From Lacinutrix sp. C3R15 (GTDB lineage: Bacteria > Bacteroidota > Bacteroidia > Flavobacteriales > Flavobacteriaceae): a DNA stretch of 64,000 bases. The stretch lies in assembly GCF_018860825.1 (NCBI RefSeq), contig NZ_JAHKPZ010000015.1:372001-436000 (forward strand). Direction: 5' to 3'. The position numbers were made by a program, and so were the translations under genes. Shown in pieces: positions 22,396 through 31,181 of the stretch. The stretch's first letter is position 1; every line of letters begins with the position of its first letter. The notes below the pieces were generated by a model that saw only the letters and a program-made list of their open reading frames with translations, searched no databases and was not told where the DNA came from.

Positions 22396-24619
22396 TAGTT
22401 GTTTCTTCTTTAATTAATGCTTGGTATAGCTTTTTTTCAAAGTCTTCTTGTTTAAAGGGTTTAGATATGATGTCATCAAATCCTGCGTCTTCAAATTCCT
22501 GCATTTTATCTTCAAGAGTAACAGCTGTTAAAGCAAATATGGTAAGTTCTTTATTAAAGCCTTTAATTATTTTTGTAGCTTCAAGACCACTAATTCCTGG
22601 CATATGAATATCCATTAAAACAACATCGTAATTTGTGGTTTTTACTTGTTCTACTGCATCTTCTCCATTATCAACAATGTCACAATTAAGATTCATTTTG
22701 TTAAGAATTTTTTTAGTAATCATTTGGTTTATTTTGTTGTCTTCAACTACTAAAATTTTTATTGTACTCAATTCTATTTCACTTATGTTTTTAAAATAAT
22801 TCTTTTTGCTATCTTCTTCTTCAATTACTTCGTCTGTATGGTTTAACGGAATTTCAAAAATAAAGTTAGAGCCTTTACCTAGTTCACTCTTTAGGTAAAT
22901 TTTTCCTTTTAATATATCTATTAAACCTTTTACAATAGAAAGACCTAAACCAGTACCACCATATTTTCTGTTAATTTGAATAGATCCTTGAGAGAAGCTT
23001 TCAAACATGTTTTCTTGTTTCTCTTTACTTATACCAATTCCGTTGTCTTCTATTTCAAACCTTACAAAGTAACTTTCCTCTGTTTTATTAATCATATATA
23101 CTCTAACCCAAATATCTCCATCTTTTGTGAATTTAATTGAGTTACCAATGAGGTTAATTAGTATTTGTGATATTTTTAATTGATCTGCATTAAAGTTTTC
23201 AGGTAAGTTTTTGTCGTACTCAAAGTGTATTTTTATGTCATTATCAATAGCAGAGTTGTTTAATGCTGCAATTACGTTAGCTACTTTCTTTTTTAAATTA
23301 AAAATTTCAGGTTCAATCTCTACTTTATTGGCTTCTATTTTATTAATTTGAAGAATGTCATTTATAAAAGTTAACAAGTAGTCTCCAGAAAATTTTAAAG
23401 ATTTTAAATGTTGAATTTGTTCTGGTTTAGGGTTTTCATCTAGCAGCATATTGCTTAAACCGGTTACAGCATATAAAGGTGTTCTTAACTCATGTGTTAC
23501 TGTAGATAAAAAGTTGGCTTTGGTTTTTGATGCTAATTCTGCTTTTTCTTTAGCTAGAATTAATTCGCCATTTTTTTTATGTAACATATTGTTTGTTTTT
23601 AACCTAATCCTGTTGTTTTTGTATAAGGATAAAGTTAATAAAGACAATATGGTAATTAATGCTACACTTAAAATGGCAGTTAGCTTGCTTAGATTTTTTG
23701 AGTTTTGGAGTTCTTCAAGATCTGCAGCTTGTTGTCTGTGGTATTCTGTTTGGTTTTTTAATAGAAACTCTACACGTTTTTCTGGAGATACGTTTTGTCT
23801 TTTAACATTTAAAAGAGAATCTGATATTTGAATGTGTTTTTTTAAATATTCATTTGCAAGTTTGTAGTTTTCTGTTTGTTGGTTTAAGTCGCTTAAAACC
23901 AGATATCCTTCACTTAAAATATTATCAAAATCATTGTTCTTAGCTTCATTAACTCCGTTGTTAACAATTTCTATGGCTTTACCTGTGTTATTAAGTTTAG
24001 CGTGTATTATGCCTAGGTTAATTTGAGCACTACTATGTATTTTTTTTAAATTAAACCTACTAGATAATGCCAAAGCGTTTTCAAAAAATATTTTTGCTTT
24101 TTTGTAATCTTTTAAAGCTAGGTAGGTTTGGCCTTCATTAAGTTCTACTTCTGCAACAAACTCATTTAATCCTTCTTGTTCAAAAAGGTTTTTTGAAGAT
24201 TTGTAATAATCTAAGGCAGTACTATATTCTTTTTTAGCAACATAAACATTACCAAAAGTTTTATAAGATTCTGCAAGGTTAATTTTGTCTGAGGCAATGC
24301 GTTGAGTAGCAACGGCTTTTGTTAAATGCTTGATTGCTTCATTGGGTTCTTCTAAGATATATTGAATTTTTCCAAGTTTAGAATGTATTATTCCTATACT
24401 TTTTTTGTCGCTAATAGTAGTGGCATAAACAAGTGCATTTTCAAGTTCTTTCTGCGCATCAAAATAGTTTGCGTTTTCTAAGTCTTTTTGGGCTAACCTA
24501 ATAAGATTCTCTACATTATGTTGTATAGATTCTTCTTCTTGAGTAGTGGCTTCTTGTGTAAAACCACTGTAACTCAACAACATTATAATAGCACATATAT
24601 AGCAGTTGATTCGGAACAT
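22388..24619 (-). CDS. TPR-containing hybrid sensor histidine kinase/response regulator (second copy)
   Basis: A 743-residue protein with the same plan as the kinase at 5519-7777: signal peptide (residues 1-21), TPR repeats (about 25-290), membrane segment LTAILSVALITILSLLTLSL, HisKA with phospho-acceptor His376 in THELRTPLYAV, HATPase_c with NLIGNSIKFT, EDNGIGIS and GTGLGLSIVKGL, and a C-terminal receiver with VEDNKINQ, acceptor Asp in LMDIHMPGISG and Lys in SKPFKQ. The receiver has no DNA-binding output, so signal passes on through an unlinked phosphorelay or the output is protein interaction. The 3' end overlaps convergent lpxK. Confidence 0.92.
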   Translation of the reverse strand: MFRINCYICAIIMLLSYSGFTQEATTQEEESIQHNVENLIRLAQKDLENANYFDAQKELENALVYATTISDKKSIGIIHSKLGKIQYILEEPNEAIKHLTKAVATQRIASDKINLAESYKTFGNVYVAKKEYSTALDYYKSSKNLFEQEGLNEFVAEVELNEGQTYLALKDYKKAKIFFENALALSSRFNLKKIHSSAQINLGIIHAKLNNTGKAIEIVNNGVNEAKNNDFDNILSEGYLVLSDLNQQTENYKLANEYLKKHIQISDSLLNVKRQNVSPEKRVEFLLKNQTEYHRQQAADLEELQNSKNLSKLTAILSVALITILSLLTLSLYKNNRIRLKTNNMLHKKNGELILAKEKAELASKTKANFLSTVTHELRTPLYAVTGLSNMLLDENPKPEQIQHLKSLKFSGDYLLTFINDILQINKIEANKVEIEPEIFNLKKKVANVIAALNNSAIDNDIKIHFEYDKNLPENFNADQLKISQILINLIGNSIKFTKDGDIWVRVYMINKTEESYFVRFEIEDNGIGISKEKQENMFESFSQGSIQINRKYGGTGLGLSIVKGLIDILKGKIYLKSELGKGSNFIFEIPLNHTDEVIEEEDSKKNYFKNISEIELSTIKILVVEDNKINQMITKKILNKMNLNCDIVDNGEDAVEQVKTTNYDVVLMDIHMPGISGLEATKIIKGFNKELTIFALTAVTLEDKMQEFEDAGFDDIISKPFKQEDFEKKLYQALIKEETTTK

Positions 24620-24638
24620 GTTTAAACTGTAATAGTAA

Positions 24639-24646
24639 CAAATATA
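24639..24646 (-). promoter_or_regulatory. -7 promoter box of the second hybrid kinase
   Basis: TATATTTG on the minus strand, about 20 bp ahead of the ATG at 24619, which predicts a leader of some 15 bases. The first hybrid kinase has the same box and similar spacing. Confidence 0.45.
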
Positions 24647-24665
24647 ATTATATATTCGATAAAAG

Positions 24666-25664
24666 TTAATTATTTACCGATAAATTGCTAATTAAATCAA
24701 TAATTCTACTAGAATAGCCTGTTTCATTATCGTACCAGCCAATAATTTTTACCATGTTTCCTATGGTAGATGTCATTTGCGCATCAAAAATACAAGAATG
24801 TGTATTACCTACTATATCTATGGATACTATTGGGTCTTCAGTATATTCTAAAATGCCCTTATACTTGTTTTGTGCTGCTGTTTTAAATGCGTTATTAATT
24901 TGTTCTATACTTACTTTTTTTTCTACATTAAAAGTAATGTCTGTAAGTGAACCATTTGCTACAGGAACTCTAATACCACAGCCACCAATAACATTAGATA
25001 AGTCTGGAAATATTTTGGTTAGTGCTTTTGCAGCTCCAGTGGTAGTTGGTACTATAGATTGGCCAGCAGCTCTTGCACGACGTAAATCGCGATGTGGTTG
25101 GTCATGTAAACTTTGGTCTGTAGTATAGGAGTGTACTGTTGTAATGTATGCTTGTTTAATGCCACAAAGTTCTTTCATAATGGCAATCATTGGCGCAGCA
25201 TTGTTGGTAGTACAAGAAGCGTTAGAGATTATTTTTTCATTACCATCTAAAATAGATTCATTGACACCTAAAACTACTGTTTTAATAGAGTCATCAATTG
25301 GAGGAACGCTTAAAATAACGCGTTTTGCTCCGTTTTTAATATGATGTAGTAAAGAAGCTTCGGTTTTAAATTTTCCTGTAGCTTCAATAACAAAATCTAC
25401 CTGAAAGGGTTTCCAATTAATAGTTTCTATTTGTTGGTTGTTTAATAGCGGAATATTTTTACCGTTAACAAGAATATGCTCTTTATTAAAAGAAATGTCT
25501 TCATGAAAAATACCATGAATACTATCATATTTTAGTAAATGACTTAGGGTTTTTGCGTCTGCTAAATCATTTATAGCAACAACTTGAATATTTGGGTTGT
25601 TTTGTAGTAATCTAAAAACGCGTCTACCAATTCTTCCAAAACCGTTTATTGCAACATTAACCAT
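24666..25664 (-). CDS. gap: Glyceraldehyde-3-phosphate dehydrogenase, type I
   Basis: A 332-residue GAPDH. NAD-binding AINGFGRIGRRVFRLL at the N-terminus, catalytic Cys in SNASCTTN near residue 150, catalytic His in TTVHSYTTDQ, phosphate-binding RRARAAGQSIVPTTTGAAKA and C-terminal GWYDNETGYSSR. It catalyses the NAD-dependent step of glycolysis or its reverse. The start codon shares one base with the stop codon of lipA (TAATG), so the two are translated from one message. Flavobacteria often have a second gap gene; which is the main glycolytic one cannot be told here. Confidence 0.95.
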   Translation of the reverse strand: MVNVAINGFGRIGRRVFRLLQNNPNIQVVAINDLADAKTLSHLLKYDSIHGIFHEDISFNKEHILVNGKNIPLLNNQQIETINWKPFQVDFVIEATGKFKTEASLLHHIKNGAKRVILSVPPIDDSIKTVVLGVNESILDGNEKIISNASCTTNNAAPMIAIMKELCGIKQAYITTVHSYTTDQSLHDQPHRDLRRARAAGQSIVPTTTGAAKALTKIFPDLSNVIGGCGIRVPVANGSLTDITFNVEKKVSIEQINNAFKTAAQNKYKGILEYTEDPIVSIDIVGNTHSCIFDAQMTSTIGNMVKIIGWYDNETGYSSRIIDLISNLSVNN

Positions 25665-26542
25665 TAGTTAATATGTTTTTGGGCTTTGTATGAAGAACGC
25701 ACTAAAGCGCTACTTTCTACATGACGAAAACCAAGAGATAAACCTATCTCTTTATATTCTTCAAATTGATCTGGATTAATAAACTGCTTTACTGGTAAGT
25801 GTTTTTTACTAGGTTGTAAATATTGGCCAATGGTAACTACATCTACATCATTAGCTTTTAAATCATGTAACGTTTCTATAACTTCTTCTCTAGTTTCACC
25901 TAGTCCTAGCATAATTCCAGACTTTGTACGTCTTTGCCCTTGTTGTTTTAGGTATTTTAAAACCCCTAAACTTCTGTCGTATTTTGCTTGAATGCGTACT
26001 TCTCGAGTTAAGCGTCTTACTGTTTCAATATTATGAGAAACAACTTCTGGAGCAACATCAATAATTCTATCTATATGTAGTTCTACTCCTTGAAAATCTG
26101 GTATAAGTGTTTCAAGGGTAGTTTCCGGATTCATTCTTCGAACAGATTTTACGGTTTCGCTCCACATGATGCTTCCCATATCTTTTAAATCGTCACGATC
26201 TACACTTGTTAAAACCGCGTGTTTAATGTTCATTAACTTAATAGAACGCGCTACTTTTTCTGGTTCGTCCCAATCTACTGTTTCTGGTCTTCCTGTTTTT
26301 ACACCACAAAAACCGCAAGAACGTGTACAAACGTTTCCAAGAATCATAAATGTAGCAGTACCTTCTCCCCAACATTCTCCCATATTTGGGCAACTTCCTG
26401 AAGCGCAAATGGTATTTAGTTTATACTTGTCTACTAAACCACGAAGTTCTGTGTATTTTTTACCTGTAGGTAACTTTACACGAAGCCATTTTGGTTTTGG
26501 TTGACGTTCTGGTAATATATTTGAAGCAGTTTTTGTATCCAT
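25664..26542 (-). CDS. lipA: Lipoyl synthase
   Basis: A 292-residue radical SAM enzyme that inserts sulfur into protein-bound octanoyl groups to make lipoate for the 2-oxoacid dehydrogenases and the glycine cleavage H protein. Both clusters are visible: the auxiliary cluster [13 protein letters not shown] and the radical SAM motif CTRSCGFC, with TATFMILG between. The conserved C-terminal Ser of the auxiliary site lies in VRSSYKA. The length is standard. It is the first gene of a two-gene operon with gap. Lipoate demand links it to glycine dehydrogenase elsewhere in the window. Confidence 0.97.
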   Translation of the reverse strand: MDTKTASNILPERQPKPKWLRVKLPTGKKYTELRGLVDKYKLNTICASGSCPNMGECWGEGTATFMILGNVCTRSCGFCGVKTGRPETVDWDEPEKVARSIKLMNIKHAVLTSVDRDDLKDMGSIMWSETVKSVRRMNPETTLETLIPDFQGVELHIDRIIDVAPEVVSHNIETVRRLTREVRIQAKYDRSLGVLKYLKQQGQRRTKSGIMLGLGETREEVIETLHDLKANDVDVVTIGQYLQPSKKHLPVKQFINPDQFEEYKEIGLSLGFRHVESSALVRSSYKAQKHIN

Positions 26543-26563
26543 TTACTTTGTAATTTCTAAGTG

Positions 26564-26571
26564 CAAAGATA
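26564..26571 (-). promoter_or_regulatory. -7 promoter box of lipA-gap
   Basis: TATCTTTG on the minus strand, 21 bp before the lipA ATG. A T-rich stretch lies upstream in place of a clear TTG. Confidence 0.45.
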
Positions 26572-26595
26572 CAAAGTATTCTATAAAAAAAGACT

Positions 26596-27810
26596 TTATA
26601 GAATAGTGATATACCAAATACTAAATGCTATTAAAAATATAATACCTAATATACTTAAAACATGAAGCGCTTTTGAAGGATGCCATTCTTTAGGAGTATG
26701 TTTACCACTAATAAGTGTGTAGTTTATAATGGCGTAAAAAGGAGCCGTTAAAAAAGATAAAATAGTTGCTATTTTTATAAGTAAACCCATTTCTGAATTA
26801 AAATAAAAAAAGATTAGGATACTACCAATAACTAGAAAGATAATCCAGGCTAAATAGCCTTTGTTAAAAGTCTTATCTGTTAGTAGTTCCATAGTTTTGT
26901 TCATTGCTCTTGGAGAAGCATCTAATGTAGTTAGCGTAGTGCTAAACATGGTTGTAAAAGCAGCAATGCCAATTAAAATATACGCCCAGCTACCAAGACT
27001 TTTTGTGTACATTAGTATTAACTGATTTGAAAAAGCAGCAGCAGAGGTACTAAACGTATTGCCACTATTATGCATGACTAAATAGCCTAGTAAAAGAAAA
27101 CTAATACCTAAAAATATGGCTACCACATAGCCAATGTTATAATCTAATAAAGCAGATTTTGGTGTGTATTCTTTTTCTTCTTTTTGTTTTTCTATAGTCC
27201 ATAAAGATTGCCAAACAGCTACATCTAAAGGTGCAGGCATCCAACCCATAAAAGCAATAAGAAATGCAATTTCAATACTGTTTTTTGGAAGTATTTGTGT
27301 AAAAGATACACTTGCGTCTTGTTTATAAAAAGCAAAAGCTACCGCAATTAAGGTGCTTAAGGTAAGTGTGATAATGATAATTTTCATTACTCTATCTAAT
27401 AATTTGTATTTACCTATAAACAGTATGACTAAGCAAATACATAAAATTATAATGGTCCAGGTTTTAATGTCAATAAAATCTCCAAAAAGTGTGGTGGCTA
27501 AGCCAGCAGTAACAATAGTAACAGCAGCTTGTATGGTAAACATAGTTGCTATGTTAAGTATAAAGTAAAAAACTAAAACGCCTTTACCTAGTTTTTTATA
27601 ACCATTTAAAAGACTTTCTCCTGTTGCCGAAGCATAACGAGGTCCGAATTGAAAAAAAGGATATTTAAATAAATTAACCACCAGTAAAGCCCAAAGTAAA
27701 CCAAGGCCAAAATCTGCTCCAGCTCTTGTAGATTGTACTAAATGCGAAACACCAATTGCAGCTCCAGCAAATAATAACCCTGGACCAAGCTTTTTTAAAA
27801 ATTTTGACAT
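26596..27810 (-). CDS. Divergent Nramp-family metal ion transporter
   Basis: A 404-residue membrane protein with about eleven hydrophobic segments and overall Nramp layout (GPGLLFAGAAIG at the start of TM1, TM6 MGWMPAPLDVAVW). The canonical TM1 DPGN motif, whose Asp and Asn bind Mn2+/Fe2+, is replaced: the sequence reads AAIGVSHLVQSTRAGADFG. TM6 keeps MPAP in place of the usual MPH or MPA. Metal choice therefore cannot be predicted; it may carry another substrate or use another mechanism. Its ATG shares a base with the sigma factor stop codon (TAATG), placing it at the end of an operon with the sigma factor and glycosyltransferase. Confidence 0.82.
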   Translation of the reverse strand: MSKFLKKLGPGLLFAGAAIGVSHLVQSTRAGADFGLGLLWALLVVNLFKYPFFQFGPRYASATGESLLNGYKKLGKGVLVFYFILNIATMFTIQAAVTIVTAGLATTLFGDFIDIKTWTIIILCICLVILFIGKYKLLDRVMKIIIITLTLSTLIAVAFAFYKQDASVSFTQILPKNSIEIAFLIAFMGWMPAPLDVAVWQSLWTIEKQKEEKEYTPKSALLDYNIGYVVAIFLGISFLLLGYLVMHNSGNTFSTSAAAFSNQLILMYTKSLGSWAYILIGIAAFTTMFSTTLTTLDASPRAMNKTMELLTDKTFNKGYLAWIIFLVIGSILIFFYFNSEMGLLIKIATILSFLTAPFYAIINYTLISGKHTPKEWHPSKALHVLSILGIIFLIAFSIWYITIL

Positions 27811-28358
27811 TAATTTTTTTGAATGATTTCTGCTAATAATTTTTTAGCTCTTAAGAGTTTTACCTTAACATTATTAATAGGTTCTTCTAGTTTGGTAGAA
27901 ATCTCTTTGTAGCTTAATTCTTGAAAGTACCTAAGATTAATAACTTCTTGATAATGCGGTTTTAACTTTTTTATATCGCGAAGTAATTTTGCTAAGTTTT
28001 GCTCTGTAATAAGTTTGTCTTCAACAGAAGGGGTTTCGTCTAGAATTTGAAATACAGAGTCTTCGTCATCTTTAGATATTTGGGTAGAAATAGATCGTTT
28101 TTCTTTTCTTAAAATATCTATATGAATGTTTTTAGAAATAGTAATAAGCCAGGTTTTAAATTTAAAATCTGTGTTATAGGTTTCAATTTTGTCAAAGGCT
28201 TTAGAGAAAGTTTGAATGGTTATATCTTCTGCATCGTTTTCATTTTGAATACGTTTTAACTGAAAACCATATACGTCATCCCAAAAGGTATTTAATAAAA
28301 AATTAAATGCTTTTTGCTTGTTCTTTTTAGCTTGTTGTATCGCTTCTTCTATTTCCAA
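27810..28358 (-). CDS. RNA polymerase ECF-type sigma factor
   Basis: A 182-residue sigma-70 family protein of the two-domain ECF type: region 2 (NENDAEDITIQTFSKAFDKI, then FKFKTWLITISKNIHIDILR) and region 4 (LKPHYQEVINLRYFQELSYKEIS..VKVKLLRAKKLL). It overlaps the glycosyltransferase upstream by 10 bp and abuts the Nramp gene, and no anti-sigma gene is adjacent. Regulation may depend on expression level or a distant partner. The targets are unknown. Confidence 0.9.
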   Translation of the reverse strand: MEIEEAIQQAKKNKQKAFNFLLNTFWDDVYGFQLKRIQNENDAEDITIQTFSKAFDKIETYNTDFKFKTWLITISKNIHIDILRKEKRSISTQISKDDEDSVFQILDETPSVEDKLITEQNLAKLLRDIKKLKPHYQEVINLRYFQELSYKEISTKLEEPINNVKVKLLRAKKLLAEIIQKN

Positions 28359-29461
28359 TATTTAGGTTTTGCAATAAGATTGGTTATAAATATAGTTAAT
28401 TGCATGGCAATTAAAAAAATCTCTAAAAAAGGGAGAAAAAAAAGAAGGTCTCTTTCTTCTAGTTTTTTTGAAGTTTTACCAAATACAATATAAAAAACAA
28501 GTATTCTTAAAATAAATAAAGGTAAAACTACTTGCCAAGCAAAGGTTGTGATAAGTAATATTAATGCTAAGGTCCAAAATAAAAATTGTGAAATGTAAAA
28601 AAGAGCAAGTAAAGATTTATGTAGTGGTTTGTAGTACTTAGCAGTAGAAACGTGTCTTCTTTTTTGTAAAATCCAGTCTTTAAATGTGGTTTTAGGGTTA
28701 GAAATAGTAAAGCTATCTTTAGTAAAACAAATGCTTGTGTTTTTGTTTGTAGCAATTTGGTTTATGAATAAATCATCATCACCAGAGCGTACTTTTATGT
28801 GGTTAATAAATCCGTTTGCTTTAAAAAACTCTTCTTTTTTGTAGGCTAAATTTCTGCCAACACCCATAAAAGGAATTCCTGATTTAGCAAAAGAAAAATA
28901 TTGTAAAGCCGTTAAAAGGGTTTCAAACCTAATTAACTTATTTAAAAAGGACTTGTTTGTTTTTGCATACGCTCCATAACCAAGCACAATGCTTTTTGAG
29001 GTGTTAAAATGCGAAGTTATTTCTTTTATCCAGTATTTTGAGTTTGGTATACAGTCTGCATCTGTAAATAGTAAATAATCGTTTTTAGATGCTTTTATAC
29101 CTAGAGTTAAAGCGTACTTTTTGTTGCCAAAAAAAGCTTCAGTAGGTACAATGTTTACTATTTTGATATTGTTGTTATTGGCCGCAAAATCTTCCATGAT
29201 GCTTAGTGTTTCATCATGAGAGTTGTCGTTTATTAAAACAATTTCAAATTCTGGATATTCTTGGTTTAATATATACGGAAGAAATTTCTTTAAATTTTCG
29301 GCTTCATTTTTAGCGCAAATAATAACAGAGACTCCAATATGTTTTGGAGTTTCTTTCTGCGGACTTAAAAAAGCGAATTTTGAAAATAAGAAAAGATAAT
29401 ATATTAGTTGAATACTTACTACTGCAATAAATGCGTAGAAGATAATATTCAGTATAATCAT
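28349..29461 (-). CDS. Family 2 glycosyltransferase, membrane-bound
   Basis: A 370-residue GT-A fold glycosyltransferase. N-terminal membrane helix (IFYAFIAVVSIQLIYYLFLF), then VSVIICAKNEAENL, the DxD-type FTDADCIPNS, GVGRNLAYKKEEF and SGDDDLFIN motifs, QKRRHVSTAKYY (the Q..R.W-like position), and two or three C-terminal membrane helices. The family includes enzymes that build surface glycans at the inner membrane. It is first or second gene in the operon with the sigma factor; the product glycan is unknown. Confidence 0.88.
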   Translation of the reverse strand: MIILNIIFYAFIAVVSIQLIYYLFLFSKFAFLSPQKETPKHIGVSVIICAKNEAENLKKFLPYILNQEYPEFEIVLINDNSHDETLSIMEDFAANNNNIKIVNIVPTEAFFGNKKYALTLGIKASKNDYLLFTDADCIPNSKYWIKEITSHFNTSKSIVLGYGAYAKTNKSFLNKLIRFETLLTALQYFSFAKSGIPFMGVGRNLAYKKEEFFKANGFINHIKVRSGDDDLFINQIATNKNTSICFTKDSFTISNPKTTFKDWILQKRRHVSTAKYYKPLHKSLLALFYISQFLFWTLALILLITTFAWQVVLPLFILRILVFYIVFGKTSKKLEERDLLFFLPFLEIFLIAMQLTIFITNLIAKPKYWK

Positions 29462-29467
29462 GCAGTA

Positions 29468-29671
29468 TTAAGAATGTTGAGGTTCACTACAGTCTTTGTA
29501 TTGTTCTGGAGTTTTACCGCAAAAACCACAAGATTCTCCTTCTTTATTTAACATAGGGTTTTGGCTAGCACATGTACCTGCAAATTTACCATCTTTTTTT
29601 GCCCAGATTTTAATTGCTATTCCTGCTATTGCTATACCTAAAAGTACTAATGTTATTGCTAGTAGTTTCAT
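29468..29671 (-). CDS. Small membrane-anchored Cys-rich protein
   Basis: A 67-residue protein: an N-terminal membrane helix (LLAITLVLLGIAIAGIAIKIW), then KKDGKFAGTCASQNPMLNKE, CGFCG and a final Cys. Small proteins of this exact plan are conserved in Flavobacteriaceae and are usually annotated only as membrane or secreted protein. Four Cys after the membrane helix (CAS, CGFCG, DCS) could bind metal or form disulfides. It lies 6 bp before the glycosyltransferase gene and is probably co-transcribed. The function is unknown. Confidence 0.7.
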   Translation of the reverse strand: MKLLAITLVLLGIAIAGIAIKIWAKKDGKFAGTCASQNPMLNKEGESCGFCGKTPEQYKDCSEPQHS

Positions 29672-29732
29672 GTGTGTAATGTTATAAATTATTTTTTACA
29701 AAGATACTACTTTTTAAGAAATGGATACATTA

Positions 29733-29764
29733 AAAAAGCCTCGCTTTTTAAAACGAGGCTTTTT
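29733..29764 (-). terminator. Terminator after the anti-sigma factor gene
   Basis: AAAAAGCCTCG and CGAGGCTTTTT form an 11-bp stem with a 10-base AT loop and T runs on both strands. It lies about 20 bp past the anti-sigma stop codon. Confidence 0.8.
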
Positions 29765-29785
29765 GAATTTTTGGAAAAAAGTAAT

Positions 29786-30577
29786 TTACTTTTTTAAACT
29801 AATTTCTGCTACAGATTTTTCTACAGATGCATTTTTATTTCCTCCTTTAGGTTCTATGGTTATGTTTAAACCTAATGCGTTTTCTGTATATGGTAAAGGT
29901 ATTAGTTGGCTGTCTGATTCATTTAATATACCTAAGCTTACCATTTTATCTTGTACTTCTGCCCAAATTTGGTAGCATTGTTCTTCTGGTAGTTGCGGTA
30001 AAGAAACCACATCTATCATTGAAGTTTTTTCAATAGGGTTTATATATGCAACGGTTTTTAAGTTTTTAGCTCTAGCGTTTCCTTTTATAATATATTTTTG
30101 GGTTTCAGGATTGTTAAGCTGTTTAAATTGTTGCATAATATCACTTAACAATTTATTGTTTTTATCTATATCGCTACGTAGGTCAAAAATTTCATCTGCT
30201 ATTACTTCATTTTCTTGAAGTAAATCTTGATTGTTTAAGTAAAACATAAGTGTAGATCCTGCAAAAACTAAAGCAGCTATACTTGCAGCTATACTAAATT
30301 TATACCAAGTTCTTTGATTTGGTATTGCGCGTAGTGTTGCAACTGGTTTTTCGTCGAGCTCAGAAAGGATATTGTTTAATAGGTGTTCTGGAGCTTCTAT
30401 AGCGTTACTTTTAGCAACAATTTCTAGATTGTTTTGCAAAGTATTGTATGCATCTTTAACTTCTGGATATTTAGAAATGTAAGCTTCTACCTTTGCAGTT
30501 TCTTCTTTGCTGGTATTGCCTACTAGGTATTTATCTAATAGATCTGAATTTAAAAATGTAATTATTTTATCATTCAT
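29786..30577 (-). CDS. Anti-sigma factor, RskA-like
   Basis: A 263-residue membrane protein. N-terminal cytoplasmic domain (DLLDKYLVGNTSKEETAKVEAYISKYPEV), then one membrane segment (SIAASIAALVFAGSTLMFYL, about residues 95-115), a coiled-coil stretch (NEVIADEIFDLRSDIDKNNKLL) and a periplasmic C-terminal domain of the anti-sigma-K/RskA type (QCYQIWAEVQDKMVSLGIL). It would hold the neighbouring ECF sigma factor at the membrane until released by proteolysis. The genes overlap by 4 bp (ATGA), with sigma upstream, which is the usual order. Confidence 0.88.
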   Translation of the reverse strand: MNDKIITFLNSDLLDKYLVGNTSKEETAKVEAYISKYPEVKDAYNTLQNNLEIVAKSNAIEAPEHLLNNILSELDEKPVATLRAIPNQRTWYKFSIAASIAALVFAGSTLMFYLNNQDLLQENEVIADEIFDLRSDIDKNNKLLSDIMQQFKQLNNPETQKYIIKGNARAKNLKTVAYINPIEKTSMIDVVSLPQLPEEQCYQIWAEVQDKMVSLGILNESDSQLIPLPYTENALGLNITIEPKGGNKNASVEKSVAEISLKK

Positions 30578-31119
30578 GACTTTTTTATTTCTGGATTGTA
30601 AATCTTTTTTAATTCACGTAATCCTATTTTTAATCTTGATTTAATTGTACCAAGCGGAATATTTAATTCGTCACTTGCTTCTTGTTGTGTCATACCTTCA
30701 AAAAAGAGGGCGTTTATTACTATTTGATATTTTTCATCTATTGATTTTAGATGTTTTTTTATATCAATTACGTCTTGATTTAAACTATTGCTTGTTAGTT
30801 TATATACGTTAGAACTTTCTATTTGGATTTCTTTACTTTGTTTATTAGATACAGATCTTACTTTATCTATTGCTGTATTGTATGCAATTCTATATAACCA
30901 GGTAAAGAGTTTTGCTTTTTTAGCATCATAGGTATGTGCTTTTTTCCAAACCTTAATAAAAGTTTCTTGTAATGCGTCTTGTGCTAAATCGCTATCAGAA
31001 ATGATTTTTGATATAACACCAAATAGCGTATCTGAGTAATTTTGGTACAACAAAGTAATGGCTTTTTTGTCGCCTTCTTTTAGTAAGCTAACTATTTGTT
31101 GTTCTATTGGTGTGCTCAA
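30574..31119 (-). CDS. RNA polymerase ECF-type sigma factor, partner of the RskA-like anti-sigma factor
   Basis: A 181-residue ECF sigma factor: region 2 (DSDLAQDALQETFIKVWKKA, FTWLYRIAYNTAIDKVRS) and region 4 (IDEKYQIVINALFFEGMTQQEASDELNIPLGTIKSRLK). The GTIKSRL recognition helix and EAS turn are typical of the SigK/RpoE-like class. It is translated just upstream of its anti-sigma gene with a 4-bp overlap, so the two levels are coupled. The regulon is unknown. The gene follows murB by 62 bp. Confidence 0.92.
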   Translation of the reverse strand: MSTPIEQQIVSLLKEGDKKAITLLYQNYSDTLFGVISKIISDSDLAQDALQETFIKVWKKAHTYDAKKAKLFTWLYRIAYNTAIDKVRSVSNKQSKEIQIESSNVYKLTSNSLNQDVIDIKKHLKSIDEKYQIVINALFFEGMTQQEASDELNIPLGTIKSRLKIGLRELKKIYNPEIKKS

Positions 31120-31181
31120 AAGGTCTCTTGTTTAGTGTTTAACTAACTTATATAAACCAAAGTTATATATTTATTTGATAA

